From assembly GCF_000392615.1 (NCBI RefSeq), contig NZ_KB933398.1, positions 1,314,643-1,378,642 of the forward strand: a stretch of 64,000 bases of DNA. Reading direction: 5' to 3'. The notes under the pieces were generated by a model. That model saw nothing but the letters and a program-made list of their open reading frames with translations, was not told where the DNA came from and did no database searches. This document shows positions 53,259 to 62,520 of the stretch, piece after piece. Numbering within the stretch: position 1 is the first letter of the stretch; each line of letters opens with the position of its first letter. Source of the DNA: Lysinibacillus sphaericus OT4b.31. GTDB taxonomy: Bacteria; Bacillota; Bacilli; Bacillales_A; Planococcaceae. The position numbers and the translations under genes were made by a program.

Positions 53259-55652
53259 TTGAAAAAAACGAAGATCACGGCACTTATTCTACTATTAATG
53301 TTTGTTATGAGCTTTATGCTTCCTGTTTCACAGGCGAGCGCCGCACCGACTTTAGAAGTGCAGGCGAAAGCTGGAATGGTAGGAAAAGCAAAATATCAAT
53401 CTGTAGTGCCATTACAAGTAACAATAAAAAATAATGGTGCAGATTTTTCGGGGGACATGGCAATTAATGCCTCAAGTTCCTATGAGGCTGCATCGGCACT
53501 TGTACTGCCTCTAGATATAGCAGCAGGTGAAGAAAAAACTGTTGAGTTATATTTGGATGGACTAGCAGACTATAGTTATTCAGATGCGGATTTGTTTGCC
53601 TTTTATGAGGGGAGCATTGAAAAAGGGAAAAAAGTTGCCTATAAAGGAACAAAACGTTTACAAGCAAACTTTTTAGATCCATCAGCAATATTTGTCTATA
53701 CGTTAACGGAGAAAAGCGATCGCTTATCTGCTTATTTGCGCTTATCGCAATTTATTCCATCAAGTAATGTGGAAGTTTTTAATTTGAATCAAATAAAAGA
53801 TTTTACTTTGCCAGAGGATGCACAGGGCTACGCGATGGCAAATATTATTGCCGTCGATGAAATTTCCATTGTGGATTTATCTCAAAATCAACAAGAAGCT
53901 CTACTGAAATGGGTACAGGATGGAGGTACTTTACTTCTTGGTGCTTCTGATCAAGTAAATACAACAGCGGGCATTTTTAAAGATTATTTACCGCTTACTT
54001 TATCACAACAAATGCAGACGATTTCAGCAAATAGTTTAACAAAATTATCTGGTGGAGGTATTTTTACTAAGGATATTTCCGTCTATACAGCAACGGATAA
54101 TGAAGGAAGCGTTCCTGTTTTAAAAGATAATGATACAACGCTAGCTGCAAAGAAAAAGCTAGGTAGTGGGGAAATTGTGCAAACAACGTTTTCGTTAGGG
54201 GATGAGCCTTTAGCTTCAATGGATGGATACTTAGCATTAACTGCAAACATGTTAAATATTCAAAGTTTGTCTCAACAAGGTATGATGCAAGGTCAATCAA
54301 CAATGGATCAGATTTCTTATGAGCTACGTACCATAAATGAACTATTCCCATCATTCGAAGTGTCCGTCAGCTACATGTTAATCGTCATCGTTCTCTATAT
54401 TTTAATTATCGGACCTATTTTGTATTTTGTCTTGAAAAAGATGGATAAGCGTGAACATGCATGGTGGTTAATACCGGCCATTTCAGTTGCATTATCTATT
54501 GCGCTCTTTATTTTCGGCGCTAAAGATCGTATTGTTCAGCCACAAGCACAGCAATCAGCTTTTTATAAAGTAAATGAGGATAGTAGTGTAAACGGCTACT
54601 ATGTAGAATCGATTTTAACAAATCGTAGCGGTGATTTTGTTGTAGAGGCAGATAAAGATACAACTGCACTGGCATTACGTAGAAATAATAATTTTACTGG
54701 AACAATGGGCGATTTACATGAAACATCGTATATTAAGGAACATGCTAATGGTTCAACATTAACATTACGCAATTTAAGTTATTGGTCTGTTCAATCATTT
54801 GCAGGAAAAACAGCTGCAAAAAACATCGGTAAGATGGATATCGATATTACGTTAAAAAATGAAAAACTTTCCGGGTCCATTAAGAATAATTTCCCGTTCA
54901 AGTTGAAAGATGTAACGTTAATCTCGGGTATTAAGGAAGTAAAGCTTGGTGATATAGAGCCGAACGGAACACTAAAGGTAGACAAAGAACTGAAGTCAAC
55001 GGTCCTGCAAAAGCCGTCTTCGTTTAATAGTTACAATTATAATTACCCAACGAAGAAAGAAGATGTAGACCCACTACGTATCGAGCGCATGAAAACGTTC
55101 GCACTACCGCTTGCAGAAAGTGACAAGCAACCTGTAATTACGGCTTGGGCAGAGCAAGCAATTGTTGGCGTAGAGCTTGAAACAAGTGCTAACATGTCAC
55201 CTATCTCTTATTTCATCCAGCCATTTGAAGGAAAAGTAAATCTGTCAGGTCCATTTACCATGAAACGTACCAACTTTACTTATACAGTGAGTCCGCAATC
55301 AGCGAATGCCTATTATGAAAAAATAGACGAGCAACTAAATAACTGGTATCTATCAGATGGTTTATTTGAAGTCACGATGGCTTTGCCAGATAATTTTATG
55401 GCATCCGTTCAATCATTAAATGAACTTGTTATTTCAAATAAGGACGTGAAGCGCATGCAGCTTTCCATTTGGAATAATGAAACGAGCATCTTTGAGCCAC
55501 TAGTAGATACAAAGCAAGCATTTACAGAAAATATTACCCAATACTTAAATGAAAATGATGAACTACTTGTACAAATTAAATTTGGACCAGATCAAACTGG
55601 CGAACAGACAAAATTACCAGATATAGAGCTGAAAGGAGTGGCGAAGGAATGA
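53259..55652 (+). CDS. Secreted/membrane protein heading a MoxR-VWA-ABC operon
   Basis: 797 residues. Signal peptide to about residue 28 (QASA), a large extracellular part containing an amidotransferase-like/DUF4350-type region (LLKWVQDGGTLLLGASDQ), two membrane segments around 375-435 (SYMLIVIVLYILIIGPILYFVL, WWLIPAISVALSIALFIFG), then another ~360-residue beta-rich extracellular part. Function unknown. Start is TTG 53259 after AAAGGGG; ATG 53232 would disturb the signal peptide. Its last four bases overlap the ABC ATPase start, and it heads a run of eight co-oriented genes. Confidence 0.82.
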   Translation: MKKTKITALILLLMFVMSFMLPVSQASAAPTLEVQAKAGMVGKAKYQSVVPLQVTIKNNGADFSGDMAINASSSYEAASALVLPLDIAAGEEKTVELYLDGLADYSYSDADLFAFYEGSIEKGKKVAYKGTKRLQANFLDPSAIFVYTLTEKSDRLSAYLRLSQFIPSSNVEVFNLNQIKDFTLPEDAQGYAMANIIAVDEISIVDLSQNQQEALLKWVQDGGTLLLGASDQVNTTAGIFKDYLPLTLSQQMQTISANSLTKLSGGGIFTKDISVYTATDNEGSVPVLKDNDTTLAAKKKLGSGEIVQTTFSLGDEPLASMDGYLALTANMLNIQSLSQQGMMQGQSTMDQISYELRTINELFPSFEVSVSYMLIVIVLYILIIGPILYFVLKKMDKREHAWWLIPAISVALSIALFIFGAKDRIVQPQAQQSAFYKVNEDSSVNGYYVESILTNRSGDFVVEADKDTTALALRRNNNFTGTMGDLHETSYIKEHANGSTLTLRNLSYWSVQSFAGKTAAKNIGKMDIDITLKNEKLSGSIKNNFPFKLKDVTLISGIKEVKLGDIEPNGTLKVDKELKSTVLQKPSSFNSYNYNYPTKKEDVDPLRIERMKTFALPLAESDKQPVITAWAEQAIVGVELETSANMSPISYFIQPFEGKVNLSGPFTMKRTNFTYTVSPQSANAYYEKIDEQLNNWYLSDGLFEVTMALPDNFMASVQSLNELVISNKDVKRMQLSIWNNETSIFEPLVDTKQAFTENITQYLNENDELLVQIKFGPDQTGEQTKLPDIELKGVAKE

Positions 55653-56584
55653 TTGAAATTCGTGATTTAACCAAAAGATATGGCTCCTTTACAGCGTTAG
55701 ACCATTTAAACCTATCACTTGAGGAGGGGGTTGTGTTCGGCTTTGTTGGAGCCAATGGTGCTGGTAAATCGACAACATTTTCGATTTTAGCAACATTACT
55801 ATCTCCGACTTCTGGCGATGCCCTTATCAACGGCAAAAGCGTCATCAAGGAACCAAAGGAAGTACGCAAGCAAATCGGCTATATGCCAGATTTCTTTGGT
55901 GTTTATGATCAGCTAAAAGTAGATGAATATTTAGATTTTTATGGTGCTAGTTATGGCATTGGTGCGACGGAACGGAAAGTGTTAATTCCACAGCTGTTAG
56001 AGCTTGTAAATTTAACAAATAAGCGTTTTGATTATGTAGATTTACTATCACGAGGCATGAAGCAACGGTTATGTCTTGCTCGCGCCTTAATCCACGATCC
56101 GAAAGTATTGATTTTGGATGAGCCAGCTTCTGGACTTGACCCGCGTGCGCGCGTAGAGATGCGTGATATTTTAAGAAATTTAAAATCCATGGGGAAAACC
56201 ATTCTAATCTCCTCACATATATTGCCTGAACTGGCGGAAATGTGTGATGAAATTGGTGTTATAGATAATGGAAAACTAATTGCCCATGGCAATGTTGCAA
56301 CGATTCAAGCGCAATTGCAAGGGGAAAAGCGCATTGTTATAAAAGTAGTAGAGCGTTTAAACGAGGTACGTGCATTTTTAGAAGAAGATCCACTTATTTC
56401 ATCCATTGATGTTATGGACAATCGCTTAGAGATAGCCTTTAATTACCGAGGAACAGATGCGGAACAAGTAACACTTCTCAAAAAAGCAATACTGAAAGAC
56501 TTACCAATTTATGCACTAAGTGAAGAAGAAAAGGATTTAGAAGATGTCTTTATGGCGATTACGAAGGGAGCGGACAATCATTGA
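55649..56584 (+). CDS. ABC transporter ATP-binding protein
   Basis: 311 residues. Walker A GANGAGKST, signature LSRGMKQRL (degenerate LSGGQ), Walker B VLILDEPASGLDP, H-loop ISSHILPE. Belongs to the ABC-2/Nod-type exporters (CcmA-like) with a C-terminal extension. Overlaps both neighbours by a few bases. Works with the permease that follows. Confidence 0.94.
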   Translation: MIEIRDLTKRYGSFTALDHLNLSLEEGVVFGFVGANGAGKSTTFSILATLLSPTSGDALINGKSVIKEPKEVRKQIGYMPDFFGVYDQLKVDEYLDFYGASYGIGATERKVLIPQLLELVNLTNKRFDYVDLLSRGMKQRLCLARALIHDPKVLILDEPASGLDPRARVEMRDILRNLKSMGKTILISSHILPELAEMCDEIGVIDNGKLIAHGNVATIQAQLQGEKRIVIKVVERLNEVRAFLEEDPLISSIDVMDNRLEIAFNYRGTDAEQVTLLKKAILKDLPIYALSEEEKDLEDVFMAITKGADNH

Positions 56585-57426
56585 TGGAGCGATTTTATAA
56601 TCCGGTACTCGTAAAAGAATTGAAGTTACGCTTTCGTTCTTTTAAAAGCTTTTCAGGCTTAATGTTTTATTTAGCGGTTATTTGTATTTTTATCGCAGGT
56701 TTTTTACTACTGACGACTGAATTTACAGGAAAGGGCTTCTTTAGACCCGATACGAGTTTTATGATGTTTGCTGTGTTAACGATTTTACAAATGGCGTTGG
56801 TTCTATTTATCACTCCAAGTTTAACAGCGGGTGCTATTAGTAGTGAACGCGAAAAGCAAACTTTAAATATTTTACTAACAACAACACAAAGTTCCACACA
56901 AATTGTGATTGGGAAATTATTTTCTTCGGTGGCATTTTTAGTATTAATGCTAATCGCAGGGCTACCTTTGTATAGTTTAGTATTTTTATTTGGTGGGGTA
57001 TCACCTTCCCAATTAGTTTCTATATTTTTATTTTATTTAGTAACGGTTATTGCGATTGGTAGTATCGGGGTAATGTTCTCAACAATTACGAAGAAAACAA
57101 TAGTTGCCATGATTGCTACGTACGGCTCGATTATCTTTTTAGGTGGAATCACAGCGTTTTTCTTCTTTTTAACAATGGCTTTCCATCAAATGGGGAATGC
57201 CATAGGGACGGGTACTTCCTATATGACTTACTTCTGGGCATCTATAAACCCAGGAGCATTAATGCTGACACTTATTTCACCAGAAATGGGGGATGCTTTA
57301 GCAGAACTTTCAGGTGTTGATTTACCAGTGTGGATTATTTATTTACTAGTTTATATAGTCATTATTGTACTTAGTTTAACAATTGCCATTAAAAAATTAC
57401 GTGCCAACATGAAAAGCAATCGATGA
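56584..57426 (+). CDS. ABC-2 type permease
   Basis: 280 residues from ATG 56584 (TTG 56581 also possible), six membrane segments. The N-terminal NPVLVKELKLRFRS is typical of permeases found with MoxR/VWA operons and of gliding-type ABC transporters. The start codon ATG 56584 shares its A with the stop of the ATPase. Substrate unknown. Confidence 0.9.
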   Translation: MERFYNPVLVKELKLRFRSFKSFSGLMFYLAVICIFIAGFLLLTTEFTGKGFFRPDTSFMMFAVLTILQMALVLFITPSLTAGAISSEREKQTLNILLTTTQSSTQIVIGKLFSSVAFLVLMLIAGLPLYSLVFLFGGVSPSQLVSIFLFYLVTVIAIGSIGVMFSTITKKTIVAMIATYGSIIFLGGITAFFFFLTMAFHQMGNAIGTGTSYMTYFWASINPGALMLTLISPEMGDALAELSGVDLPVWIIYLLVYIVIIVLSLTIAIKKLRANMKSNR

Positions 57427-57438
57427 GGAGGAAACCTT

Positions 57439-58884
57439 ATGGAGCGTCGTAAGCAATTACAAAAATATCTTCAGCGTGCAAAAATGAGTTTAACATTCGA
57501 AAGAAGTATTCCTATCGCACAGTACGGCTTGTTTTTGGCATTGCTCTCGAGTGCTTCACTCATCCTTGTTTCAAGGTTATTTGTCTGGACATATTACCGT
57601 CAAAGCGCATTAGCTGTTTTTATAGTTGGGATAGTTGCAACAATCGTCTTTGTGTGGTGGAAGCGCGTGAGAGAGAAAGAGGCATTACACACACTCGATC
57701 AATATTTTTCACATAATGAACTTGTTACAGCTTTGTCATTTAAAGAAGACGAAGATCCATTGGTTCAATCACTACTTGCAAAAGCAGTCCAAAAGGCAGA
57801 AAAAGCGTTCTCGGAATTTAAAGCAAGAAAGAAAGCGCTGTTTCGACCAAAGGCATTCATTGGACTATTTGCAACAAGTATCATGTTAGCGGTGCTCTAT
57901 ATGTTCCCGGCTACTACGCAAATTGAAGCCATTGAGGTAGAAAAAGAAAAGGCAGTCATTGAGGACATAAAAAAAGAAGTTGCTAAGTTAGAAAAAAAGG
58001 CAGAAACAAAAGAAGTGAAAGAGCAGTTAAAAGAATTACAAAACACATTAAAAGAGGCAGATACAGCTGAAGAGGCATTACGTGAAGTCGTGAAAAAGCA
58101 GAAAGAACTTGCGTTAAAGGAACAGCAATTGAAGGATAAGCAAACAGCAAGTAAAGAAGGTGCTGCTGAAGGTCAAGGCTTATCGAAGGAAGAAGTCGAA
58201 CAGTTAAAAGAGCTTGCTCAAATGCAGCAGAACCTAACGCAAAATGCGAATGCTACTCAAACAGCAATGAGCAAGCTGGGTAAGCCTGCAAGTAATTCAT
58301 TACAAAATGCTATTGCAAGTGCTAATAGCGCAAACAACAATCAACAAAACAGTAGTAATGCCAATCAAAATCAATCGGGCAATTCACAACCAAGCAGTCA
58401 ACAAGGTCAAGCAGGACAAAATAATGCCAAAAATGGCTCGCAACAGGCAAGCGGGAATGGTCAGGCGCAAGGCTCTCAACAAAGCAATCAACAAGGACAA
58501 GGTAATGGTCAAGGCAATGGACAGGGTCAAGGTCAGGGTCAGGGTCAAGGAAATGGTTCTGGATCAGGTTCTGGCTCTGGCCAGGGTTCTGGGTCAGGTG
58601 GGAAAGGTGCAGGATCAGGCCAAGGCAGTCGTGATTTATTAACGACACCAAATAGAATTGGAGGCTCTAGTGAAACATCTGTAGATGGTGGAGCATTAGG
58701 AGACGGCTCGCATGTTTCAGAACAACAAGGAAATGGCCCTATTACAAAGGGATCGATTCGACCATATGATGAAGCTATAGGCGCTTATAAAGACAGTTTT
58801 TTAGAAAGCTCAGAGCGTTTGCAATTACCAAAAGATTTACAAAATGTCGTGCAATCTTATTTCACGTCAATTGAGTCGCAGTAG
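57439..58884 (+). CDS. Membrane protein with coiled coil and Gly/Gln-rich segment
   Basis: 481 residues. Two N-terminal membrane segments (about 27-45 and 55-72), a third near 140-155, then a long charged coiled coil (about 170-260: VEKEKAVIEDIKKEVAKLEKK...), then a low-complexity stretch of Gln/Asn/Ser passing into pure Gly-Gln and Gly-Ser repeats (about 290-395), and a conserved C-terminal ~60 residues ending RLQLPKDLQNVVQSYF. The plan resembles DUF4175-like members of MoxR/Bat operons. The disordered region is coded by hexanucleotide-like repeats (58320-58630), so its length may vary between strains. Confidence 0.82.
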   Translation: MERRKQLQKYLQRAKMSLTFERSIPIAQYGLFLALLSSASLILVSRLFVWTYYRQSALAVFIVGIVATIVFVWWKRVREKEALHTLDQYFSHNELVTALSFKEDEDPLVQSLLAKAVQKAEKAFSEFKARKKALFRPKAFIGLFATSIMLAVLYMFPATTQIEAIEVEKEKAVIEDIKKEVAKLEKKAETKEVKEQLKELQNTLKEADTAEEALREVVKKQKELALKEQQLKDKQTASKEGAAEGQGLSKEEVEQLKELAQMQQNLTQNANATQTAMSKLGKPASNSLQNAIASANSANNNQQNSSNANQNQSGNSQPSSQQGQAGQNNAKNGSQQASGNGQAQGSQQSNQQGQGNGQGNGQGQGQGQGQGNGSGSGSGSGQGSGSGGKGAGSGQGSRDLLTTPNRIGGSSETSVDGGALGDGSHVSEQQGNGPITKGSIRPYDEAIGAYKDSFLESSERLQLPKDLQNVVQSYFTSIESQ

Positions 58885-58895
58885 GAGGAAGAGAA

Positions 58896-59891
58896 ATGGC
58901 ATTTACAGAACAACAGTATGTTGAGATGAGTAAAAATTTACAACAAGTAAAAGAAGAAATCCATCGTTTTATAGTTGGTCAAGAGGAAACGATTGATTAT
59001 ACATTATACGCAGTTCTTGCAGACGGTCATGCACTGCTAGAGGGATTACCAGGATTAGGGAAAACAATGCTGATTCGCACAATTTCAGAGGTGCTTGATT
59101 TATCCTTCTCACGTATTCAATTTACGCCAGATTTAATGCCTGCGGATATTACAGGGACGAGTATGATTGAGCGAACAGCAGATGGCAAGCAGCAGTTTAC
59201 TTTCCAAGCGGGGCCAATTTTTAGTCAAATGGTATTAGCAGATGAAATTAACCGAGCAACTCCGAAAACACAAAGTGCCCTGCTTGAGGCAATGGGTGAA
59301 AAGACCGTAACAATTTTAGGGGATACGAAAAAAATGGCTAAACCATTCTTCGTCCTAGCTACTCAAAACCCAATTGAAATGGAGGGAACATATCCATTAC
59401 CAGAGGCACAAATGGACCGTTTCCTTTGCAAAATCCTCGTTCCATATCCAGAGAAAAGTGAACTTATGGAGATTATGAAGCGAACAACTGTGGCGCAGGA
59501 AATCAGCCTGCAAAAAATAATGGACACAGAAGGACTCCTGCTGGCACAACAAATGGTGAAGGAAGTACTTGTAGCAGATGAAATGCTTGAATTTGCAGCG
59601 GACCTTGTTGTGGCAACACATCCTGAACGAGAGGGTGCGATAGATGAGGTGAAGCAATATGCCATGTATGGTAGTGGTCCTCGTGGCTTACAAAGTTTAA
59701 TAAGGCTTGCAAAAGCAAGAGCACTGATGAATGGACGCTTCCATGTATCAGTCGCGGATATTAAATCCGTAGCGAAGCCTGTACTGCGTCATCGTATGCT
59801 GCTGAACTATGAAGGGGAGGCTTCAGGTAAAACAGCAGATGATGTGATTGACATTATTTTAGAAAAAGTACAGCAAGGCATTAGTCGATGA
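58896..59891 (+). CDS. MoxR-family AAA+ ATPase
   Basis: 331 residues. Walker A LPGLGKT, Walker B LADEINRATPKTQSALLEAM, sensor 1 ATQNPIEMEGTYPLPEAQMDRF, C-terminal lid. MoxR proteins act as chaperones that load or activate VWA-domain proteins using ATP, which are encoded directly downstream. Overlaps the DUF58 gene by four bases (ATGA). Confidence 0.96.
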   Translation: MAFTEQQYVEMSKNLQQVKEEIHRFIVGQEETIDYTLYAVLADGHALLEGLPGLGKTMLIRTISEVLDLSFSRIQFTPDLMPADITGTSMIERTADGKQQFTFQAGPIFSQMVLADEINRATPKTQSALLEAMGEKTVTILGDTKKMAKPFFVLATQNPIEMEGTYPLPEAQMDRFLCKILVPYPEKSELMEIMKRTTVAQEISLQKIMDTEGLLLAQQMVKEVLVADEMLEFAADLVVATHPEREGAIDEVKQYAMYGSGPRGLQSLIRLAKARALMNGRFHVSVADIKSVAKPVLRHRMLLNYEGEASGKTADDVIDIILEKVQQGISR

Positions 59892-60763
59892 CTCAGAAAA
59901 TATTATTGCCCGAAGATTGGTTAGCGAAAATTAGTCGCTTCCAAGTGGCGACGGCCTCCAAATTGCGTGGACAACATAAGGGCTCGCACCGTTCGCAACG
60001 TTTCGGGGCATCGCTCGATTTCTCAGATTTTCGTGAATATCACTTAGGTGATGACGTAAGACAGGTGGATTGGAACGTCTTTGCAAGAACCAATAAATAT
60101 TTCATTAAACGTTTCTTAGATGAACAAGAGATGCGTGTGCACATTTTATTAGACGCCACAAAATCAATGAATGAGCAAGCAAAATGGACTTTTGCTCGAC
60201 AAATTGTAGCGTCACTTGGCTTAATGGTGCTTGGCCGTGATGATCGATTATCATTTTCGTTTGTACAACATGATATCAAGCCACCGTTTCGTCGTAAAGG
60301 TGCCATGTATCGCCGTGCCTTTTTACAAGTAGTGACCGATCTTGAAGAAGCGACCTATACAAGTAGCTTTGCACAGGGAGCGTTAAAAGCAATGCCTAAA
60401 GATAGTACGGTGCTATTTATCGTGACAGACGGTCTAGAACCAATCGAAGAATGGGAACAGCTGTTGAAAAGATTGCCACGTTTTGCAGGGGATGTACGCA
60501 TTCTACAAATCATCACGCAGGAAGAACTATCCCCCAATTATAGTGGTGATGTTCGTTTACTTGACCGTGAAACGGGCAGTGATGTCAATGTGACGATGTC
60601 ATCAAAGGTACTTGATACGTATGAGGCAAGAAGACGTTTACACGAAGAAGAGCTTGAGGCCATTTGTCGACGCTTCGGCGTACGAAAATTACAACTCAAG
60701 GTGGAAGATGGACTTCAACATGCCGTTTTTCAACAATTATTAAAAGCACATTGGATTAGGTGA
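59888..60763 (+). CDS. DUF58 protein
   Basis: 291 residues, soluble. The DUF58 signature is complete: RGQHKGSHRSQRFGASLDFSDFREY then HLGDDVRQVDWNVFARTN; the following ~180 residues form a VWA-like fold with LLDATKSM, a variant MIDAS (DxTxS). A constant partner of MoxR in these operons; molecular role unknown. Confidence 0.93.
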   Translation: MTQKILLPEDWLAKISRFQVATASKLRGQHKGSHRSQRFGASLDFSDFREYHLGDDVRQVDWNVFARTNKYFIKRFLDEQEMRVHILLDATKSMNEQAKWTFARQIVASLGLMVLGRDDRLSFSFVQHDIKPPFRRKGAMYRRAFLQVVTDLEEATYTSSFAQGALKAMPKDSTVLFIVTDGLEPIEEWEQLLKRLPRFAGDVRILQIITQEELSPNYSGDVRLLDRETGSDVNVTMSSKVLDTYEARRRLHEEELEAICRRFGVRKLQLKVEDGLQHAVFQQLLKAHWIR

Positions 60764-60774
60764 GGTGAGCTGTA

Positions 60775-62520
60775 TTGGGCTTTAGTCAAATACTTTTTAG
60801 CTGGACGGCCATCATCCCGGTCATTGTCCTACTATATTATTTCTTTCGAAAAAAATATACCGATCAAACCGTGTCCTCAACACTCTTTTGGTCGGAAATT
60901 ATGCAGGAGACACGTGTATCCCCATACTTAAAGCATTTACAGAAAAATGCATTGCTCTATTTGCAATTGTTAGCACTGCTGTTACTTGTACTCGCGTTGA
61001 TGAATCCATATTTTAAAAAGTCAACGATTGCTGGTGCACAAACAATATTCATCGTTGATACGTCCGCGACGATGTTAGCTGGAAAAGAGCAATCAACATT
61101 TGATGCACATAAAAAGGAAATGTTGTCGTTAGTGAATCAACTTGATGGAAGACCAGTAACACTTATTACGACTGGCAATACGCCACAGGCTGTTTTACAG
61201 CAAGAAACAAATCCCAAAGATATTGAGAAAGCCGTCCAGGATTTGCAAGTGACATATGAAACCGCACAAATGAATAAAGCACTTGATGTGGCGCAAGCTT
61301 TTGTCGGTGACACACCGACATCAATTTATGTCTTTACAGATACACTCGACAAGAAGCAATTACCAATGGAAAAAGATTCGGTGAAATGGATTGTACAGGG
61401 GTCTGCGAAGGATTTAACGAATATAGCCATCACAAAATTTGCTGCTACAACAGACGGGAAGGCAACAATGGCACTTGTACAGTTGCAAAATGATACGGAC
61501 AAGGAACACAATCTGACACTTACGCTACAAAATGCTGAGGATGAGGACGTTATAACGGAGAAGATAACATTGCCAGCAAACGAAGCTGTAACTAAAACAT
61601 TTAAAGATTTACCATTAGCGGATTCGATGACGGCTATCATTGATGGACAGGATGATTATGCGATTGATAATACGCAGTCAGTATTGTTACAAACAGCCAC
61701 TTCTAAAGTAGTAGTCGATCAAAGTATGCATCAGCTTATTCAAAAGGGATTCCAAACAATAAATAGCAGCGTGAAAATTGTTCCGTCCTTACAGCTGGTA
61801 GAGAATCAAGATGCGACCGTGGTGACAAATCAAACAGCACTCCTGGAAGATATGAACAAGCCGATTGTATTATTTGGGCGAGATGATATTGAAAAAATTG
61901 ACATGAGTGGTGTGGTGAAAGCAACGAATGACGCTTTATTTGCATTCAGTGACTTAAATGATATTTATGTAAGTGCCATTTATCCTGCGTTTGATGGCTA
62001 TAAAACAATTGCCACTGTTGGAGATAAACCATTTATTCAACGCTCACCACAAGGAGATATTATTGTACTGGCCGATATTGCTGATACAGATTGGCCATTA
62101 CACCCATCATTCCCGCTATTCTTATGGAGTGCCCAACAACAATTATCTGAAGCAATTGGTTCACTTGGGATTTTCACACCAAATGAGCAGCGTTCAGTTG
62201 CTTTAGCGCAAGGAGAGTGGAGTGTTTATTCACAGGATGATGAGTTTTTATCAACAATCACCAATGGGTTATTAACAGCACCCATGAAACCAGGTGTTTA
62301 CACAGCACGCGCAAATAGTGAGGAAAAACGCCTCATCGTGCAACTCCAAGCACAAGAACGTGTCATAGAAAAAGGCACAAGTTATACGCTTGGAGAATTA
62401 CAAGAAAATGGCAAGGAAGAAGTATCAAAGACTTCATTTGTACCTTGGCTCATACTCATTATCTTAGTATTACTTGTGACAGAGTGGGAGGTGCAACGAC
62501 GTCGTGGATTTACGAATTGA
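60775..62520 (+). CDS. BatA-type membrane protein with degenerate VWA domain
   Basis: 581 residues. N-terminal BatA domain with two membrane segments (AIIPVIVLLYYFF and LQLLALLLLVLALMNPYF), a VWA domain where MIDAS is DTSATM in place of DxSxS, then a beta-rich region and a final membrane segment (VPWLILIILVLLVTEWEVQRRRG). TTG 60775 follows GAGGTGAG. The C-terminal end overlaps the next gene by 17 bases. The VWA site is probably weakened for metal binding. Confidence 0.88.
   Translation: MGFSQILFSWTAIIPVIVLLYYFFRKKYTDQTVSSTLFWSEIMQETRVSPYLKHLQKNALLYLQLLALLLLVLALMNPYFKKSTIAGAQTIFIVDTSATMLAGKEQSTFDAHKKEMLSLVNQLDGRPVTLITTGNTPQAVLQQETNPKDIEKAVQDLQVTYETAQMNKALDVAQAFVGDTPTSIYVFTDTLDKKQLPMEKDSVKWIVQGSAKDLTNIAITKFAATTDGKATMALVQLQNDTDKEHNLTLTLQNAEDEDVITEKITLPANEAVTKTFKDLPLADSMTAIIDGQDDYAIDNTQSVLLQTATSKVVVDQSMHQLIQKGFQTINSSVKIVPSLQLVENQDATVVTNQTALLEDMNKPIVLFGRDDIEKIDMSGVVKATNDALFAFSDLNDIYVSAIYPAFDGYKTIATVGDKPFIQRSPQGDIIVLADIADTDWPLHPSFPLFLWSAQQQLSEAIGSLGIFTPNEQRSVALAQGEWSVYSQDDEFLSTITNGLLTAPMKPGVYTARANSEEKRLIVQLQAQERVIEKGTSYTLGELQENGKEEVSKTSFVPWLILIILVLLVTEWEVQRRRGFTN

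Noticed and set aside
58322-58651. 109-residue minus-strand frame and 111-residue plus-strand frame in the Gly/Gln-rich region
   Set aside because: Products of the repetitive DNA read in other frames; no start signals.
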